64,000 nt of DNA from Oscillatoria sp. SIO1A7 (GTDB lineage Bacteria; Cyanobacteriota; Cyanobacteriia; Cyanobacteriales; Laspinemataceae), in NCBI GenBank assembly GCA_010672965.1, contig JAAHFN010000001.1, positions 62,001 to 126,000 on the forward strand. Direction: 5' to 3'. The first letter of the stretch is position 1, and the number at the start of each line of letters is the position of its first letter. Shown here in pieces: positions 40,418 to 49,596 of the stretch. The notes beneath the pieces are model-generated. The model saw only the letters and a list, made by a program, of their open reading frames with translations. It made no database searches and was not told the origin of the DNA. Made by a program: the position numbers and the translations under genes.

Positions 40418-43063
40418 TCAAAACTCTTCCTCTGAAGCTGGCGTTACTGCAAAATTCATTCGCGCTATGCCCCCTGGTTCTAAGCGAACCAAGCGGGATT
40501 GGCTGTTGCGCTCGCTAAACTTCAAGTTGGGAGCTATAGCATATCCGGGTAAACTCGCTAGGTCTAAAACTCCACTGCGATAACCAGAAACGACATTGGC
40601 TAAAGAGAACAAGCCATCGTCATCGGTAATAATCCGGTTGCCATCATCTAAGAAAACTACTGCATTGGGAACTCCCGGTTCGTTAGCTTGTTGCTCGCCA
40701 TCGAAGTTTTTATCCACAAACACGCGCCCGATTAAGGTGCCGCAATTAGATAGAATTCCCGGATCGATTCGCAACTGGTGAATAGCCGGACCATCGCGCA
40801 CGGGTAGGAAATTATCGACGCGCTGACCGTTGACGCTCGCCGAGTTGCGACCGTTGCCCCGGATTGCATCGGGAGTTACCCGAGCCGCGTAGGCAATATT
40901 GAGGGTTTCTCCACTGCCTAGGGTTAAGTCGGGCAAATCGAAAATAATATTTTGCCCGTCTTGCCGGGAAGAAATCGGCACTTGGGTTTCGCCTAAAGCC
41001 GCTCGCACCGAGTCCCCACGGAACTGCACGCCGAGAGGCAGGCGATCGGAGATGGCTAGAGTATTTAAAGCAGTAGCCGCTAGATTTCTAACTGCCAAAC
41101 GATAGACTACGGTATCTCCGGGTTCGGCGACGATTCTATCTCCGGTTTTGGTTATCTGAATTTCTTGTGCTTCGCAGATGTCGGTATCTAAATCCAGGAC
41201 TGCCAAGTTCAAGCCCACGCGCTCGGCGTCGTTAATCTGAATAGTGCCTTGTACGGAAGTGCCGCCATCGGTAGAGCTGATGGGACGCCCATCTAAAGAG
41301 GTCGCGGTAAAGACTATGTTATTGCCGTTTCGTTCTCCAAAGACCAAGCGGATGCGGCGTTCTTCATAAATACTTCCGGCAGGAGGGCTGACTAACAAAA
41401 TATATTCACTGCCCGGATCTAACTGACCTCGACCCATATCAAGGAGGAAGTTATAAGCCCCGCCATCGCCATTGGTCACGAAGAAGGGATTGGCATTTTC
41501 CGTATTGGGACCTAAACCTAGCTGAATATTATTATCCGGGCGATCGGGGACTTCCGTTGGGGTTAAGTCAACTAAGCTTCCAACGCCGCCGGTGGGATCT
41601 CCCGGATTGGGCTGGAAAACTCCAACGCTAAAGCCGGTATAGTCTGGCAGGGTTTCCCCAGCACAACCTGTAATCCGTCCCAGAGGATCTCGCAAGGGTT
41701 CCGGCGTAATTGCTGGGGGAACAATAACTGTTTGTTGGACGGGCTCTTGCTCCTCAGGAGTGAGAACCACCGTAATACCAGTGCCGGTTTGTGGTATCGG
41801 ACCAACCTCCACTTCGACTCGAATTTGGATTTGCCCCTCGGGAGGAATAATTACCGGAGGAGTCTCGGCGGTGACTTCCGTTATTTCTGGGAAAGCAGGC
41901 AGTTCCGGCTGTGGCAGAACTTGCGGCTGCGGTCCAGTTGTCGGAGGCAGAGTCGGCGGCTCCGAGGGCGGAGTTTGACCGGGAGTTTCCACCGTAGGTT
42001 GGCTTGGCCCAGTGCCCGGACCGGGTTGGGGCGGCAACGAAGGCGGTGGCGTTCCCGGTTGTTCCGCTTGCGGTTCTGGAGGTACACCACAATCGCTAAC
42101 TAAAAAGGAGCGATCGCCTTGATTACTCCAGAAATAGCTGACTCTAGCCACTTCCGCTCCCGTAGTCAGCCGTTGAATCGCCCCCGCCTCCGGCACTTGG
42201 AAGCGCAGGGCTCTATTGCTCGTATTGGTAACGACAAAATCAAAAAAGAGCGGATCTCCTTGCTCGATACTGCTGCGCACTCCTTGGCGAATGAAGCGCA
42301 TTTCCTCAACAAGTTCGTCCCTTAAGGCGACGAGAGTTGCGTCTCTCGCCGGCACTGCGCCTCTGGCTGTTTGGAAAACTGCTTCAAATGCTTCGTTTGC
42401 CGAGCTGTCTCCACCAAGAGTAAGCAATGTCAATACGCCTTGTTCCACAGCGGTGTCGGCTTCTGCTTCCGTAAAACCTGCCCCTACAAGAATTGAGCTG
42501 GATACTCTACTGATAAGAGCGATCGCCGTGTCTTGTGCAGTTTCTCGCTGCAACCCCTGCACGATACCTGCCCGATTGGGAACTGCTTCGACAATCGCAT
42601 CCCTACCGGCGATCGCTAATTCTCGGAAACTCGAATCTATCGGCAATTGCGATAATTCAATAGTTACTGCGATCGTCGCTCTTGTTGCTTCTTCTTGGGT
42701 GAATCCCAAGTTCCTCAATTCGTCCGCAAGGGCTCCAGCAAACGCTCCCGTAACTCGGTTATTATTTGCGTCTGTGATGCCGCTGGCATTTACCAGCGCC
42801 GGACCGCCGGAAATAACGACCATTCTGAGCGAATTGGACGAGCCACTAATGCGATCGCTCCCGCCAACGTCGTAACTAAAATTACCTTGATTTTGCAGCA
42901 AATAGCCCGGAATAGCGCATTGCGGCTCATCTTGGGCTGGTGCTGGAGACTGTTGCAGTCCATTGCCAAATAACAGCACCATACCTACAGAGATAGGCAA
43001 AGGTAGCAGAAGTTTTGCCTTTTCCCCAACATAATTATAAAACTGGTTTTGCCGTAATAACAC
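40418..43063 (-). CDS. Secreted DUF11/SdrD_B-like surface protein
   Basis: This encodes 881 residues from GTG 43063, preceded by GAGGAG at 5 nt. The N-terminal signal peptide (LLLPLPISVGMVLLFGNG) ends near SPAPAQDE. An Ala-rich helical region (about 80-270) is followed by a Pro-rich linker (PPPSLPPQPGPGTGPSQP), an Ig-like segment, a DUF11 domain (about 650-770: ITKTGDRIVAEPGDTVVYRL) and a C-terminal SdrD_B/carboxypeptidase-regulatory-like domain (GRVFVDKNFDGEQQANEPGV). DUF11 and SdrD_B are beta-sandwich modules of large cell-surface proteins. It lies just upstream of the giant barrel gene and probably works with it at the outer membrane. The stop codon lies in the same GAGTTTTGAG repeat as two neighbours. 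Confidence 0.87.
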   Translation of the reverse strand: MLLRQNQFYNYVGEKAKLLLPLPISVGMVLLFGNGLQQSPAPAQDEPQCAIPGYLLQNQGNFSYDVGGSDRISGSSNSLRMVVISGGPALVNASGITDANNNRVTGAFAGALADELRNLGFTQEEATRATIAVTIELSQLPIDSSFRELAIAGRDAIVEAVPNRAGIVQGLQRETAQDTAIALISRVSSSILVGAGFTEAEADTAVEQGVLTLLTLGGDSSANEAFEAVFQTARGAVPARDATLVALRDELVEEMRFIRQGVRSSIEQGDPLFFDFVVTNTSNRALRFQVPEAGAIQRLTTGAEVARVSYFWSNQGDRSFLVSDCGVPPEPQAEQPGTPPPSLPPQPGPGTGPSQPTVETPGQTPPSEPPTLPPTTGPQPQVLPQPELPAFPEITEVTAETPPVIIPPEGQIQIRVEVEVGPIPQTGTGITVVLTPEEQEPVQQTVIVPPAITPEPLRDPLGRITGCAGETLPDYTGFSVGVFQPNPGDPTGGVGSLVDLTPTEVPDRPDNNIQLGLGPNTENANPFFVTNGDGGAYNFLLDMGRGQLDPGSEYILLVSPPAGSIYEERRIRLVFGERNGNNIVFTATSLDGRPISSTDGGTSVQGTIQINDAERVGLNLAVLDLDTDICEAQEIQITKTGDRIVAEPGDTVVYRLAVRNLAATALNTLAISDRLPLGVQFRGDSVRAALGETQVPISSRQDGQNIIFDLPDLTLGSGETLNIAYAARVTPDAIRGNGRNSASVNGQRVDNFLPVRDGPAIHQLRIDPGILSNCGTLIGRVFVDKNFDGEQQANEPGVPNAVVFLDDGNRIITDDDGLFSLANVVSGYRSGVLDLASLPGYAIAPNLKFSERNSQSRLVRLEPGGIARMNFAVTPASEEEF

Positions 43064-43503
43064 GTTGCTCCTCGTGCCGCACCTGACTACATCCCAATCT
43101 CAAATACAAGCTAAAAGCTCATAATCATATCCAATCCTCAAACACCCCGTTAAACTTATATTATCGCGCGCATCAAAATTCTCGCACATTTCAAACTTTT
43201 TCTAACAATCCCATTTTACCTTTTAAATTTGTTTTTATTATTAGCGTTCAAAATGAATTATATTAATATAATTTTGTAATTAAGTTAATCTTTATCTTTA
43301 TATCAAATTTTGCTATAAAAATTAATAATAAAATACTAGATGTTTCAAAATAAATATACAGCTATTAAGCATTAGCATAAGTCAAAACGAGCGAGTTATT
43401 TATTATCCCCTTCGCATATTATTGACTTAACACGATACAATATTATCGTATATAAATTTCAGAAAATAACAAACTCAAATGTCAAAACAACTAATTTAAT
43501 ACC

Positions 43504-43689
43504 TCAATCCCTTGCCCTTACAAGGGTTATTTTTTTGCTATCCCAAATACTGGCTTTGCCCCAGCAAGCCTGAAACCCCTGTGAGGCTAAAGCATTGGTA
43601 TCGTTAAAATCATACAGTTTCCTGGTATGCTCTCTAATTATCTTAGCCTCTGAAAACTGACTCGGGCGATCGCGATATCGGGAGTTCAT
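43504..43689 (-). CDS. Possible small protein overlapping the DUF11-like gene
   Basis: This 61-codon frame has an ATG that overlaps the upstream stop by 4 bp (ATGA), as in translational coupling. The product (MNSRYRDRPSQFSEAKIIRE onwards) is basic, soluble-looking and matches nothing I recognise. It could be chance. The flanking 43064-43503 is strongly AT-rich with no other gene. Confidence 0.3.
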   Translation of the reverse strand: MNSRYRDRPSQFSEAKIIREHTRKLYDFNDTNALASQGFQACWGKASIWDSKKITLVRARD

Positions 43690-44252
43690 TTCACTTCTAC
43701 CTGAAATTCTCCTGTCACCATAGCGCCGGATTGGATAGCTTCTCTTAGACTCCAGCGGATATGAGTATAAGCTTCTGCTGGAGCTGGCTGCGTTCCCAGG
43801 GCGCGATCGCCCTCTCCCGCTCCGGTACTCGAATCCTCTGAGAGGGCGATCGTTGGCTGAGCCGCAAACGTCTTGCCCCCATCAACACTATAAGTAATAG
43901 TAGAAGAATTAGTCCCTTTAGCCGAACCCAGTACAAAAATAGTTTGGGCGGGAATTGGCTGAGTCAACACCAGCGCCTCCAGGGGTTCGGCTCCCTTATT
44001 TTCTGCCACAAGCTGGTAGCGAATCAAATCCCCTGGCAGCACTTGGGCTGACTCTGGCAAATCTTGCCACACCAAGCGTTCTGCCCCAGAACCTTCATCG
44101 ATAACTCTTGTCTGTTTATCGGCTTGCAAAACCAACCGAACTGGCGACCCTGTAGTCTCATCCCGAGCCAGAGAAATTCTTCCCCAACTTAGACCGGCTA
44201 CCAGCGCCAAACTCCACAAGCCAATGTAAATTACTTTTCTCAATTTTTCCAT
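43686..44252 (-). CDS. Secreted DUF11-like single-domain protein
   Basis: This encodes 188 residues. A signal peptide (IYIGLWSLALVAGLSWGRIS) ends near LARDE. The mature part is a beta-sandwich of the DUF11 type: VLPGDLIRYQLVAENKGAEP, LEALVLTQPIPAQTIFV, then TYSVDGGKTFAAQP and a final IRWSLREAIQSGAMVTGEFQ. It lies between two larger DUF11 proteins on the same strand, so it is a likely component of the same surface assembly. Gaps of 317 bp upstream (44253-44569, repeats only) and 440 bp downstream suggest separate or long mRNAs. Confidence 0.8.
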   Translation of the reverse strand: MEKLRKVIYIGLWSLALVAGLSWGRISLARDETTGSPVRLVLQADKQTRVIDEGSGAERLVWQDLPESAQVLPGDLIRYQLVAENKGAEPLEALVLTQPIPAQTIFVLGSAKGTNSSTITYSVDGGKTFAAQPTIALSEDSSTGAGEGDRALGTQPAPAEAYTHIRWSLREAIQSGAMVTGEFQVEVK

Positions 44253-44569
44253 AAAACTAGCATCCGCAAGCTTATTTACCTTTTTGCATATCTTGGATTT
44301 ACAAATTAGCGGTCAGCGGTCAGCAGTCAGCTAAGAATTAAAACCTTATTGCTGTTGGGCGCAAGTCCTTCCCGCAGAGAGCCAGCTTTTTTGCCCGATA
44401 CCTGACGCCACCCACCCCCAACCCCTCCCAGAAGGGGAATACCCAATGCCCAACTCCAACGCCCTTATTTAGAGCGTGGCTTGTAAGGTGTAGGGCATCT
44501 ATTTCTTTTCCCTAAACCCCACACCCCACACCCCACACCCCAGTTATTGCCCATTCCCCATTACCTTTT

Positions 44570-46990
44570 TTAATTAACTCTCCTGCGAAAAGTAAACGTC
44601 CCCGATTGTCCTGGTTCCAGAGTTGGAACCGTCACCCGATACCTGCTCACATCGGTTTCGGTCGTCGTTCCCGATTGGTCGGGAGCTGGTGTATTTCCGT
44701 CCTGACCGCTGAAAAACTGAACTAAGCCGCCGTTAGAATCCACCGCCGAACCGACCTCATTCCTGGTATCAATGCCAGTATTGGTTTGACCATCTCCATC
44801 GCTATTGTCATTGTCCAAAGCCCAATTATTTCCCGAGGGATTCGTCACCGGGTCGTAGGTCGTGCCATTTTCGTCAATAACCACATTGTTGGCACTTAAC
44901 GTCCGATTTCCTTCAGCACCATTTTCCGAAAAATTAGTGTAAGTCAATCGATACTCGATAATATTTCCGGGAGCGGGACTTTTCTGGTCTGTGCTAAATG
45001 TTTCTTGCCCGGGCAGAACTGCTTCCCCCGTACCGCGCAGAACTCGCGATTCCTTTTCCAACCGCAAGAAACCGCCGGTATAAATGCGATTAATTGTCTC
45101 ATTTGAAGGCTCGTTCGGACCTATTTGGCCGTCTCCGTCTTGGTCAACAAAAGCAGTAATCCCTATCGGATAAACCGTGTCGGCTTCGGCTGTCGGTAGT
45201 TGAACGCTAATGCCATAGTCCGCTGAGGTTAGCGTTCCAGGGATGGTAATGGGCGGGTCGGACGTAGTGAAGCCGGTGGCGGGGTCGTAAGTGTAAGTGA
45301 CGGAGCGATCGCCAAAAGTAATCGTCACAGTAGTTCCCGCTGGCAAACTATTCGGGTCTGCCGGCGCAGTCGGCAGCAGCACAATATCCGATCCTGTAGT
45401 ATTTTCCACTGTATTGGCGAAAGTCGCCGGGGAGGGTGGGCCATCTTCAGGAATCGCTAGGACGACGTTACTGAAATCATCGCTATTGCTCGTCGGTCCG
45501 ACTGCACTTGCCGAGCCTTGAGGTCCATTACTTATACCTCCAGAAGGGGCTGTAATAACGACCAAGTTATCCTCGCCTCCAGGGCCAGTGCCGGTATTAT
45601 TGCCATCAGTATCAATTCCATTGGCTTCTGGGTTGCCGACCCCATCGCCTATCATTGGATTGTTTTCTTCGTCAACCGGGCCAAAACTGCCATCGTCGTT
45701 AAAGTTATTGGGGTTTTGGTCGCCGGATTCGTCAAAAACCAATTGATTTGAGTTACCTTCGGTCGTGCCAAAAACCTGAGCAATATTGGCGATCGCTGTA
45801 GTCTGAGTCACCCCAGAAGTCACCACCTCAAACTCAAACCCAGTGACAGTGGTTCCTTTGGCCAACGTGCCGTTAAAAATAAATCCAATTCGCGTCACGC
45901 TGCCAAAACCCCCAACATTATCAACATTGGTGCGCCAGTTTGCATCCATTGCTGCAACAGCGCTGGGGTCATCGCTAGTAAATACTGCCTGCCAGCCATC
46001 CGGTGCCGAGAAGTTCCCAGTCAGTCGTACCACCGAAGCAATGGCATCGGACACTAAAATCCGATTTGCAAAATTCCCATCTATAGTTAGGGTCGTACCG
46101 CTCAACCCTGCCAAGTCATCCGGAACAAAACCGCTACTACCTGGAGGAATACTAGAGAGAACTTCCAATCCTAGTTGATAAGTAATGACATCATCGCTAG
46201 GGTCGTTGGGGTCATTAGCTGCTACCGGAGTTGCGTGGGTTTTGAGCAGGTTGACTAGAGCCAGAGGAACCTCGGCGACAGTTACTGTCTGACTGGCGCT
46301 CGCTTCCCGCGTGCCATTCACCGGCACTCCATTGACTTCGCCACCACCCGTCCCATCGGGATTATCACTTGTATAAACATCCGTCGGATTATCTACACGT
46401 TCTACATTCTGGGCGCTTCCAGGGGTATTCCCCAGTTGCACGGTAATTCCGTCTCCCACCCCTGCGCCATTGGCTACGGTAACCGGCACCCGCACCAGAA
46501 TACTTGCATCTGCAGGTATAGAACCTGTAATCAGTTCGGTTCCGGCAATATCGACAAAATTGTTGCCTCCATCGGTACTAACTTGCAGGTTTCCCGATAT
46601 ACTTGCCGGCCCCGTAACTGTTGCTGAGTTAGGGATACGAAATCGGGTGGGGTCGTTCCCCACGTTGGTAACGGTATATTGATACAACAGCAAATCGCCA
46701 GGAACTATCTGGCTATTGCCATCTGCTTCAGTCACGCCGCTGGCCTGCACTGTAATGCCAGCTACTTCTGCCACTGTCAGAGTTACTTCATTCGACTCCA
46801 CCTCGGTAACAGTTCCATTGGAGTCTTCAAAAGTACCCGTGGCTCTATTTCTAATCGTCGTACTTGCAGGAGTACCCTCGCCCAAGACAGGCAGAGCGAT
46901 TCTTAGCAAGCCACCTGCAACCATTGCGATCGCGACAGCATACCCGCAATATTTACACCTAGTCATCCCTGTTTTTCGGGAGATATTCAC
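44570..46990 (-). CDS. Large secreted DUF11-type repeat protein
   Basis: I take GTG 46990 (AGGGA upstream) as start, about 806 residues; ATG 46966 and TTG 47026 are alternatives. A signal peptide (YAVAIAMVAGGLLRIALPVL) precedes several DUF11-like beta-sandwich modules beginning TTIRNRATGTFEDSNGTV and VTEADGNSQIVPGDLLLYQY. Acidic DGDGQIGPNEPSN and DNDNSDGDGQTN segments look able to bind Ca2+. The C terminus ends in a DUF11-type strand (LEPGQSGTFTFRRRVN). It is the first gene of the surface cluster and probably a structural outer-surface protein. The substrate or ligand is unknown. Confidence 0.85.
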   Translation of the reverse strand: MNISRKTGMTRCKYCGYAVAIAMVAGGLLRIALPVLGEGTPASTTIRNRATGTFEDSNGTVTEVESNEVTLTVAEVAGITVQASGVTEADGNSQIVPGDLLLYQYTVTNVGNDPTRFRIPNSATVTGPASISGNLQVSTDGGNNFVDIAGTELITGSIPADASILVRVPVTVANGAGVGDGITVQLGNTPGSAQNVERVDNPTDVYTSDNPDGTGGGEVNGVPVNGTREASASQTVTVAEVPLALVNLLKTHATPVAANDPNDPSDDVITYQLGLEVLSSIPPGSSGFVPDDLAGLSGTTLTIDGNFANRILVSDAIASVVRLTGNFSAPDGWQAVFTSDDPSAVAAMDANWRTNVDNVGGFGSVTRIGFIFNGTLAKGTTVTGFEFEVVTSGVTQTTAIANIAQVFGTTEGNSNQLVFDESGDQNPNNFNDDGSFGPVDEENNPMIGDGVGNPEANGIDTDGNNTGTGPGGEDNLVVITAPSGGISNGPQGSASAVGPTSNSDDFSNVVLAIPEDGPPSPATFANTVENTTGSDIVLLPTAPADPNSLPAGTTVTITFGDRSVTYTYDPATGFTTSDPPITIPGTLTSADYGISVQLPTAEADTVYPIGITAFVDQDGDGQIGPNEPSNETINRIYTGGFLRLEKESRVLRGTGEAVLPGQETFSTDQKSPAPGNIIEYRLTYTNFSENGAEGNRTLSANNVVIDENGTTYDPVTNPSGNNWALDNDNSDGDGQTNTGIDTRNEVGSAVDSNGGLVQFFSGQDGNTPAPDQSGTTTETDVSRYRVTVPTLEPGQSGTFTFRRRVN

Positions 46991-47026
46991 CTTATTTATT
47001 TCCCTGAACAACGGATAGATACCCAA

Positions 47027-47901
47027 ATGCCCCTAATTTTTTTAACGGTAGATACCGCAGCAAACTGAAACTTATATACAGTATAATTCCGGTTATATCC
47101 GGAAGTTTTTGGCATCCTTTTGGCACCAAATAACAAAACCAAACAATTTTCTTAACTAATAGCTACCTCAGCTCCTTTCTAGAGAGTAAAGATAACCCGT
47201 ATTCTAGTTTAAGACTAATATAGGGATTTCTCAGAGGGCGGTAGCCCCTTATCTTAAAAGGCCCTCTTATCGATCTGCGCTAGCTCCATTCTCTAGTGCA
47301 GGGTGGCAGAAATAATCCACCAGCCCGATCGGGCCGCGAGCCAGAGTACAAAGGCATTATTACCTTGAGACTTCTTACCTTGAGACATGGAGCGCAGGGG
47401 CACTAGCTTCCCCAGCGTATTTTTTGGCCCCTTAGGAAAACGTTGGCCTTTTCCATATTCTACTCCGTAATTGTTCTAAGCCCAACTTCATAAAGGGTCT
47501 GTACTATCAGGGGCAAGACCCCTCACTTTGTTTTTTGGTCTTAAAATTCCCCAAGACTGCCGATATACTTGGAATTCGGGTCTAGACTTGGGGAAATCTC
47601 TAAGCTGTCAATACTATATAGACTTAATTTAGTTTTAACTCCTAATTGCCCAAACGGCATCCGCCGTTTGGCGTAATCCTTATTATTACATAGATCTGAC
47701 TACCTGCATTACCAGGATAACCCGTATATAATTTCTCAATTTAACAGAACACATACCAAGCCCCTCACACCCTTATAAACTCACCTTAATTTCAGGCGAA
47801 TAAGTTACAGGGGATAAAAATAATTGGCAATACAGCTTCTACATCCTGGAAGGATCGCTTTGATTTGAGCCGTATTGTAGATCCAATAGAGTCTATATAT
47901 T
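47027..47901. other. Gene-free stretch with hairpins
   Basis: No convincing gene was found. Several short inverted repeats stand out on the plus strand: AGGGGCAAGACCCCT followed by TTTGTTTTTT near 47506-47535, TTCCCCAAG..CTTGGGGAA around 47549-47597, and CCAAACGGCATCCGCCGTTTGG near 47648-47670. They may be part of an untranslated leader of the DUF11 cluster (opposite strand) or a small RNA, but nothing was recognised. Confidence 0.35.
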
Positions 47902-48010
47902 AGGACTTACGCATGGGCACTGTTTGTATGAGGCGCGCCAAGCACCAGACGCCACATATAGAGATTGCTTTTGCGCCAAGCAAAAGATCCTATAAGAAAG
48001 CGTAAGTCCT
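47902..48010. mobile_element. MITE-like element, AGGACTTACGC family
   Basis: AGGACTTACGC and GCGTAAGTCCT (11 bp, perfect) enclose 109 bp with TTGCGCCAAGCAAAAG. It is the best-preserved copy of a family also at 22237-22408, 54512-54600 and 55327-55418. It lies just upstream of the Sua5-type gene. Confidence 0.7.
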
Positions 48011-48109
48011 GTCTATCTTTTGAATTGGACCGTTAGCCACTCAAACCCAGACCATGAGGGCCAAACGACAAAACCTAATAAGAATACCTTAGCAAAAGAG
48101 ACTAATCTC

Positions 48110-48763
48110 ATGGCCACTATTTACCAAATCCACCCCAATAACCCACAAGCTCGCAAGCTGGAGAAAATTGAGAAGGCTCTGCGCAATGGCGCTGTGATGC
48201 TCTATCCGACTGATACGGTCTATGCTATCGGTTGCGACATTAATGCCAAAAGTGCCGTGCAGCGGGTCAGGCAGCTCAAGCGCTTATCCAACGATAAGCC
48301 TCTGACTTTTTTATGTCCTTCTTTATCTAATATCGCCGCCTACGCCAGAGTCAGCGATCCGGCCTATCGCATTATCAAACATCTGGTTCCAGGACCTTAT
48401 ACCTTTCTGCTTCCGGCCACCAAGTTAGTGCCCAAGCTGGTTATGGACCCCAAGCGCAAAACCACTGGCATCCGAGTTCCCAACAACCAAGTCTGCTTGG
48501 ATCTGTTGAAAGCATTGGACAATCCAGTTATATCTACTTCCGCTCGCCTTCCCGATGAAGAAGAGAGTAACGAATACCCAGGCAAAGCAGAGCTATTCGA
48601 TCGCCTGGAAAAGTTGGTGGACCTAATAGTTGACACCGGGGAGGAACTTAAATATCAGGTTTCCACGATTTTGGACTTTACTGGGGAATCTCCGGCGATC
48701 GTCCGCGAAGGCTTGGAATGGGAAACTGCAGCCGCTTGGGTTTCTGAGTTTAGCTACTCCTAG
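48110..48763 (+). CDS. Sua5/YciO/YrdC-family protein
   Basis: This encodes 217 residues from ATG 48110 (AAAGAGA upstream); the frame also opens at 48020 without support. Family motifs are YPTDTVYAIGCD, RVRQLKRLSNDKPLTFLC, PGPYTFLLPATK, GIRVPNN and STSARL. The fold binds ATP and L-threonine and makes threonylcarbamoyl-AMP for the t6A tRNA modification in TsaC/Sua5. This form without the Sua5 C-terminal domain is closer to YciO, whose role is less certain. It is followed by an intrinsic terminator at 49042. Soluble, cytoplasmic. Confidence 0.9.
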   Translation: MATIYQIHPNNPQARKLEKIEKALRNGAVMLYPTDTVYAIGCDINAKSAVQRVRQLKRLSNDKPLTFLCPSLSNIAAYARVSDPAYRIIKHLVPGPYTFLLPATKLVPKLVMDPKRKTTGIRVPNNQVCLDLLKALDNPVISTSARLPDEEESNEYPGKAELFDRLEKLVDLIVDTGEELKYQVSTILDFTGESPAIVREGLEWETAAAWVSEFSYS

Positions 48764-48867
48764 TAATTTGGGACCTAATTTTTTTTTGAACCTTTAGCTT
48801 AGCCCGCGTAAGCGCATCGTAGCCATAGGCATTGAGCCCTACTAACACCTTATATATATAGAGCTTG

Positions 48868-49040
48868 CTGAATAAATTTAAAAAGCCGGGAGTGTGGGAA
48901 CTGTGGGGAGTGTGGGGAGTGTGGGGAGAGGACAATTAATTTTGCGCGCCTTCTTCCCACAGTTCCCACACCTCCCACAGTTCCCACACCTCCCACAGTT
49001 CCCACACCTCCCACAGTTCCCACACTCTGCCTTTTCCAGT
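48868..49040. repeat. GTGTGGGGA / TCCCACACC tandem-repeat element
   Basis: GAGCTTGCTGAATAAATTT at the left matches one end of the 28620-28992 element. It is followed by GTGGGGAGT and CCACACCTCCCACAGTT tandem units that form a giant imperfect palindrome, ending in CACTCTGCCTTTTCCAG. It is a rearranged relative lacking the right inverted end. Confidence 0.5.
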
Positions 49041-49041
49041 G

Positions 49042-49076
49042 GACCCTAGCTTACTACTAGGGTCTTATTTTATTTT
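49042..49076 (+). terminator. Intrinsic terminator
   Basis: GACCCTAG-CTTACTA-CTAGGGTC followed by TTATTTTATTTTA on the plus strand. It is the first good terminator downstream of the Sua5-type gene. Confidence 0.6.
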
Positions 49077-49305
49077 ATGGCGACTTTGCCCATCTTTGAT
49101 TGGAAGTAACGCGCCTATTAAACGTCTTATTTGATAGCTGCTTTATCCGTTTGCTGGAAGTAATTGCGGGATCTGGCTGAGGACCGATCGCCTATTGAGG
49201 CTGCCAACGTCCTATCGGGTGGAGGTTGGGCAGAAAAGGTATGGCAAGCTCAATCGCTAGATTGCCAATTATCGATATACCAATTAATCAAATTTGATGA
49301 AAGGG

Positions 49306-49336
49306 TTGACAAACCAGTTGTAAAATTGTCTATTAT
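49306..49336 (+). promoter_or_regulatory. Possible hetZ promoter and long leader
   Basis: TTGACA (49306-49311) and TATTAT (49331-49336) are 19 bp apart, slightly long for a housekeeping promoter. If used, the hetZ mRNA has a leader of about 250 nt (49340-49596) rich in local inverted repeats, for example TGGCAGCTTGGG..CACTTGCCA and GGGTTCCC runs, with no gene in it. Weak call. Confidence 0.35.
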
Positions 49337-49596
49337 AGTAGGGGGTGTAACCCCTCATGGGTAACGCCAGTTCCCATGCTATATGGCCCCTGAGTGCCAT
49401 TGGCAGCTTGGGTTCCCGAAAAAAAGGGTTATGGAGCCACTTGCCAGGGTGCCCACCTATCTGGCTGGCACTTTTAATAGTGGCAACCTGCCATCCCTCT
49501 AAAGGATTGCAGCCTCATAGAGTGTAGATATCGAGCGAAACTCGACACCTACCAAAAACAGTTCAATTACGGTGCGTCACCATCAGAGGCAAAATT

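Noticed and set aside
47490-47540. Possible Yfr-type small RNA (GGGGCAAGACCCC hairpin then T-run)
   Set aside because: The stem is short and the T-run is offset; no conserved Yfr motif could be confirmed, so it is only mentioned under the gene-free stretch.
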